A stretch of 7,753 bases of DNA from Chitinophagales bacterium. GTDB taxonomy: Bacteria; Bacteroidota; Bacteroidia; Chitinophagales; UBA2359. Below, in pieces: positions 5,187 through 7,753 of this stretch. A program made the translations under genes and the position numbers. How positions within the stretch are numbered: the first letter of the stretch is position 1; the number at the start of each line of letters is the position of its first letter. Where the stretch lies: NCBI GenBank assembly GCA_020631035.1, contig JAHDIA010000277.1, forward strand, positions 1-7,753. The letters run 5' to 3'. The notes beneath the pieces are model-generated. The model saw nothing but the letters and a program-made list of their open reading frames with translations. It ran no database searches and was not told the origin of the DNA.

Positions 5187-5750
5187 TCAATTCTTATTAA
5201 TTGATTTAAAAGTTGCTTTGTCCATTTTGATGGTCTTTTGCAAAAACTGATTGACCTTGGTCATTGGTTTGTTGCTAAGGGCAATGCGTCCCGAACGACT
5301 GAATGCCATTATGCCATAAGGTTTGAGCAACTCAAATAATTCTTGGGTTCGCTCTTTGTGTCCCGTTTTTTCGATGATGGTGTACTCTTTTCCAACATAT
5401 AAAATACGGGCATTGTTGGCACGTACCAAACGCTCAATTTGGGTGCCTTCGAGCAATGCCTTGGTAGGTACTTTGTAAAGAGCCAATTCTTGATAAACCA
5501 AATCATCGTCAGTATAAACGACAACTCTAAAAACATCCATTATTTTCTCCAATGTTCTTGCTACCTTTTGAATCAGTTCTTCAGTAGTATCGACTACAAT
5601 AGTGAAACGATAAATGTCTTTATTTTCTGTTTCCGATGCACTAAAACTTTGGATGTTGATTTTGCGTCGGGTAAAGGTGGTCACAACCTCTTGAGTCAGT
5701 CCTATCGAATTTTCCGTTAAGATAGACAAAGTATATGTTTGGGTTTCCAT
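5187..5750 (-). CDS. ilvN: Acetolactate synthase, small (regulatory) subunit
   Basis: This is the regulatory partner of IlvB; it raises activity of the catalytic subunit and normally confers feedback inhibition by branched-chain amino acids. The 187 residues have an ACT domain at about 5-80 (YTLSILTENSIGLTQEVVTT, then INIQSFSASET) and the small-subunit C-terminal domain at about 85-170 (LALYKV, RILYVGKEYTIIEKTG, LKPYGIMAFSRSGRIAL). Relative to E. coli IlvH, the effector-site positions G14 and N29 appear as G17 and N32, while A36 aligns with S39. Valine sensitivity is therefore plausible but not certain; this alignment was done by eye. The ATG at 5748-5750 follows AATAAATTAAAAAA and fits the family start. 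It is downstream of ilvB with a 115-bp gap, unusually long for a subunit pair and holding two hairpins. Confidence 0.95.
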   Translation of the reverse strand: METQTYTLSILTENSIGLTQEVVTTFTRRKINIQSFSASETENKDIYRFTIVVDTTEELIQKVARTLEKIMDVFRVVVYTDDDLVYQELALYKVPTKALLEGTQIERLVRANNARILYVGKEYTIIEKTGHKERTQELFELLKPYGIMAFSRSGRIALSNKPMTKVNQFLQKTIKMDKATFKSINKN

Positions 5751-5774
5751 TTTTTTAATTTATTTATTAATGGT

Positions 5775-5793
5775 GTCAAGTTACAAACTTGAC
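5775..5793. promoter_or_regulatory. Hairpin in the ilvB-ilvN gap, 25 bp before ilvN
   Basis: GTCAAGTT (5775-5782) and AACTTGAC (5786-5793) form a perfect 8-bp stem with a 3-nt loop. On the transcribed minus strand it is followed by ACCATTAATAAATAAA, not a U-run, so it is not an intrinsic terminator. It could affect ilvN translation or RNA stability, or simply be a dispersed palindrome. Confidence 0.6.
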
Positions 5794-5802
5794 TTACTTT
5801 TT

Positions 5803-5825
5803 GGTTTAAGTAAAATACTTAAACC
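5803..5825. promoter_or_regulatory. Second hairpin in the ilvB-ilvN gap
   Basis: GGTTTAAGTA (5803-5812) and TACTTAAACC (5816-5825) form a perfect 10-bp stem with a 3-nt loop. TTACTT (5794-5799) and AAGTAA (5808-5813) in the spacer and arm can form an alternative 6-bp helix that would break this stem. On the minus strand the stem is followed by AAAAAGTAAG, so it is not a terminator in that direction. Confidence 0.6.
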
Positions 5826-5865
5826 TACGAAAGAGAATCTTAAATTTTCTAATTTTGAATTAAAT

Positions 5866-7611
5866 CTATTCCAATCGAATTTCATCCACAGCCGAACCTG
5901 AAGGAATCATAGGGAATACATTTTCCTCTGCTTCACAAACGACTTCTAGTAAGTAAGGATTTTTAGATTTAATCATTTTGGTAATGGCATCGTTTAAATC
6001 TTCTCTTGCTTCTACTCTTTGCGCTTCAATTCCAAAGCCTTTGGTGATGGCAATGAAATCTGGATTTTGCAATTCGACGAAAGAATAGCGTCTTTCAAAA
6101 AACAGTTGCTGCCATTGGCGGACCATTCCCAAGTGATTGTTGTTCAATATCACAATTTTAACAGGCAAATTGGATTGCCAAATGGTTCCCAATTCTTGTA
6201 AGGTCATCTGAAATCCTCCATCACCAATGATTGCGACTACTTCTCTTTTGGGTGCAGCAACTTTTGCCCCAAATGCGGCAGGCAAACAAAAACCCATCGT
6301 TCCCAATCCACCTGATGAAATCCAAGAGTCTGTTTTTTCGTAGCCATAATATCTTGCAGCAACCATTTGATGTTGTCCTACATCGGTGACAATAACCGCC
6401 TTGCCTCTGGTTTCCTCCGAAATCATTCGCATCACCTCGGCCATTTTGATTTGTCCTTCTTGTGGATACAACTCAGGCTGAATGACTTTTTCAAATTCTT
6501 GTTTGTCGCACTTTTGAAACTCCTTAATCCATTTGGGATATTTTTTTTCTTTGACTTTTGACAGCAAAGCCTTGATTGCCGCCTTGGCATCTCCTAGAAC
6601 TGGAACGTGGGCATAGACATTTTTACTGATTTCGGCTGGATCAATTTCAATATGAATGACCTTGGCTTGTTTGGCATAACGGCTTACATCACCCGTCACT
6701 CTATCGTCAAAGCGCATCCCAATGGCGATGAGGACATCACATTCATTGGTCATCATATTGGGACCATAATTGCCATGCATTCCCAACATTCCCATATTGA
6801 GTGGATGACTAGAAGGCATAGCCGACAAACCTTGCAAGGTCAAACCAAAAGGAATGCCCGACTTTTCAATGAGCTTGGTCAGTTCTTTTTGTGCTTTGGA
6901 AATCAACACCCCATGCCCCACCAACATAAATGGTTTTTTGGCTTTATTGATAAGCTCAACTGCTTTTTCAATTTGTTTTTTATCAATACTAGGCACGGGC
7001 TTGTAGGAACGAATGCCTGTACATTTTTTGTACTCAAAATCCAATGAGTCTAATTGGGCATTTTTGGTAATGTCAATCACGACTGGGCCTGGTCTTCCGC
7101 TGTTGGCAATGTAAAAAGCCTTGGCAATGACTTCGGGTATCTCCGCTGCATTGGTCACCTGATAATTCCACTTGGTAATCGGCATCGTTACGCCTATGAC
7201 ATCCGTTTCTTGAAATGCATCTGTCCCTAAAAGGTGTTTGGGCACTTGCCCAGTAATGCATACCATTGGTGTAGAGTCAACCATTGCGTCGGCTATGCCT
7301 GTTACCAAATTGGTTGCCCCTGGACCAGAGGTTGCCAGACATACAGATGCTTTGTTTTTGATACGGGCGTATCCTTGGGCGGCATGGGTTGCGCCTTGTT
7401 CGTGCCTGACCAATATGTGGTTGAGATGTTCTTGGTATTTATACAATTCATCGTAAACGGGCATAATGGCTCCTCCTGGATAACCAAATATGGTGTCTAC
7501 TCCTTCGGCTAATAGAGAGAGGACCACCGCTTCGGCTCCACTGATGTTTTTCTTCTTGATGGCGGGCTTTTTTAATACCGCTCGCTTTTCTTTCTCGGTT
7601 GCTGTTGGCAT
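5866..7611 (-). CDS. ilvB: Acetolactate synthase, large (catalytic) subunit
   Basis: This thiamine diphosphate and FAD enzyme condenses pyruvate with pyruvate or 2-oxobutanoate, the first common step to valine, leucine and isoleucine. The 581 residues contain the three ThDP-enzyme domains. The N-terminal domain at about 23-185 has GYPGGAI (43-49) and the ThDP-activating E71 in HEQGATHAAQGYAR. The central FAD domain at about 210-350 has GMRFDDRVTGD (298-308). The C-terminal domain has the cofactor motif running from GDG (463-465) to NNN (490-492). W500 in MVRQWQ matches the tryptophan that favours 2-oxobutanoate as second substrate, consistent with ilvA in the same cluster. Residues 1-22 are a lysine-rich extension that does not look like a signal peptide. 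The ATG at 7609-7611 follows CGAATAAA. It is the first gene of the ilv block within the window; ilvN, its regulatory subunit, follows. Confidence 0.97.
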   Translation of the reverse strand: MPTATEKEKRAVLKKPAIKKKNISGAEAVVLSLLAEGVDTIFGYPGGAIMPVYDELYKYQEHLNHILVRHEQGATHAAQGYARIKNKASVCLATSGPGATNLVTGIADAMVDSTPMVCITGQVPKHLLGTDAFQETDVIGVTMPITKWNYQVTNAAEIPEVIAKAFYIANSGRPGPVVIDITKNAQLDSLDFEYKKCTGIRSYKPVPSIDKKQIEKAVELINKAKKPFMLVGHGVLISKAQKELTKLIEKSGIPFGLTLQGLSAMPSSHPLNMGMLGMHGNYGPNMMTNECDVLIAIGMRFDDRVTGDVSRYAKQAKVIHIEIDPAEISKNVYAHVPVLGDAKAAIKALLSKVKEKKYPKWIKEFQKCDKQEFEKVIQPELYPQEGQIKMAEVMRMISEETRGKAVIVTDVGQHQMVAARYYGYEKTDSWISSGGLGTMGFCLPAAFGAKVAAPKREVVAIIGDGGFQMTLQELGTIWQSNLPVKIVILNNNHLGMVRQWQQLFFERRYSFVELQNPDFIAITKGFGIEAQRVEAREDLNDAITKMIKSKNPYLLEVVCEAEENVFPMIPSGSAVDEIRLE

Positions 7612-7655
7612 TTTATTCGGTGAATTTTATGTTTAAATTTAATTTTAATTTCTTT

Positions 7656-7705
7656 TTGTACGGAACGTTGGTTTTTCAAACCTTCGTGATTCCCCGCTAT
7701 TCGCT
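7656..7705 (+). repeat. Dispersed intergenic repeat, copy C (left half only)
   Basis: It begins TTGTACGGAACGTTGG and ends TCCCCGCTATTCGCTAC, matching the first half of copies A and B. The GCTATCGGGCG half is not present in the 48 bp that follow before the window ends. The hairpin GGTTT-TTC-AAACC (7670-7682) corresponds to the one in copy B. The copy lies about 45 bp upstream of the ilvB start codon, antisense to the gene, and is separated from it by an AT-rich stretch (7612-7655) without a recognisable Shine-Dalgarno sequence or clear promoter. Confidence 0.6.
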
Positions 7706-7724
7706 ACTAGTCTCGTTGGTTGGT

Positions 7725-7740
7725 AGACCTGACAGGTTTT
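7725..7740. repeat. Palindromic repeat AGACCTGACAGGTTTT at the window edge
   Basis: ACCTG-A-CAGGT (7727-7737) is a perfect small palindrome. From memory, AGACCTGACAGGTTTT is one arm of a longer palindromic repeat common between genes in Bacteroidota; the other arm, if present, is not seen in the remaining 13 bp. Confidence 0.45.
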
Positions 7741-7753
7741 AGAAACTACAAAC

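Noticed and set aside
5803..5825. Intrinsic terminator between ilvB and ilvN
   Set aside because: The stem is AT-rich and is followed by A-rich, not U-rich, sequence on the transcribed strand.
6607..7047. 146-residue + strand frame inside ilvB, and similar frames at 1819-2232, 3628-3996 and 4268-4615
   Set aside because: They are antisense shadows of well-supported minus-strand genes, with low-complexity or Cys/Trp/His-rich translations and no recognisable domains.
7612..7753. ilv leader peptide with an attenuator upstream of ilvB
   Set aside because: No short frame rich in Ile, Val or Leu codons followed by a terminator is visible in the 142 bp available; the region holds copy C and AT-rich DNA. 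A leader further out cannot be excluded.

Overview
The window looks like chromosomal DNA from a member of the Bacteroidota. The evidence is a C-terminal type IX secretion (Por) sorting domain at the left edge, AT-only leaders of the AATAAA type directly in front of the start codons with no Shine-Dalgarno sequence, and a ketol-acid reductoisomerase of the short class I form. GC content is moderate by eye. The intergenic DNA is full of palindromes and short tandem repeats, which I associate with Saprospiria-like genomes, but placement below phylum is a guess.

Layout, left to right. Positions 1-332 hold the 3' end of a secreted, T9SS-sorted protein on the + strand, followed by a 33-bp perfect palindrome (369-401), a + strand intrinsic terminator (461-500) and copy A of a dispersed repeat (511-660). 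Everything from 696 to 7611 is coded on the minus strand, so transcription runs from right to left: ilvB (5866-7611), ilvN (5187-5750), ilvC (4078-5121), a nucleotidyltransferase-fold protein (3263-4057), an aldo/keto reductase (1991-2893) and ilvA (696-1961).

Four of the six genes make a branched-chain amino acid unit. IlvA deaminates threonine to 2-oxobutanoate. IlvB with its regulatory subunit IlvN condenses pyruvate with 2-oxobutanoate or a second pyruvate. IlvC reduces and isomerises the product to the dihydroxy acid. The next enzymes, dihydroxyacid dehydratase (IlvD) and transaminase (IlvE), are not here; ilvD may lie beyond the right edge. The nucleotidyltransferase and the aldo/keto reductase have no obvious role in the pathway and sit between ilvC and ilvA.

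The gaps are ilvB-ilvN 115 bp (two hairpins plus a competing third helix), ilvN-ilvC 65 bp (a heptanucleotide array), ilvC-nucleotidyltransferase 20 bp, nucleotidyltransferase-reductase 369 bp (a dense cluster of repeats) and reductase-ilvA 29 bp (a TAAA microsatellite). The 369-bp gap probably divides the genes into two transcription units, ilvBNC-nucleotidyltransferase and reductase-ilvA. Related repeat copies B and C stand upstream of the first gene of each unit in the same orientation, with a similar AT-rich leader behind them. I could not identify a convincing promoter for either unit. The coding genes are mostly ordinary; the repeats are the least explained part of the window.
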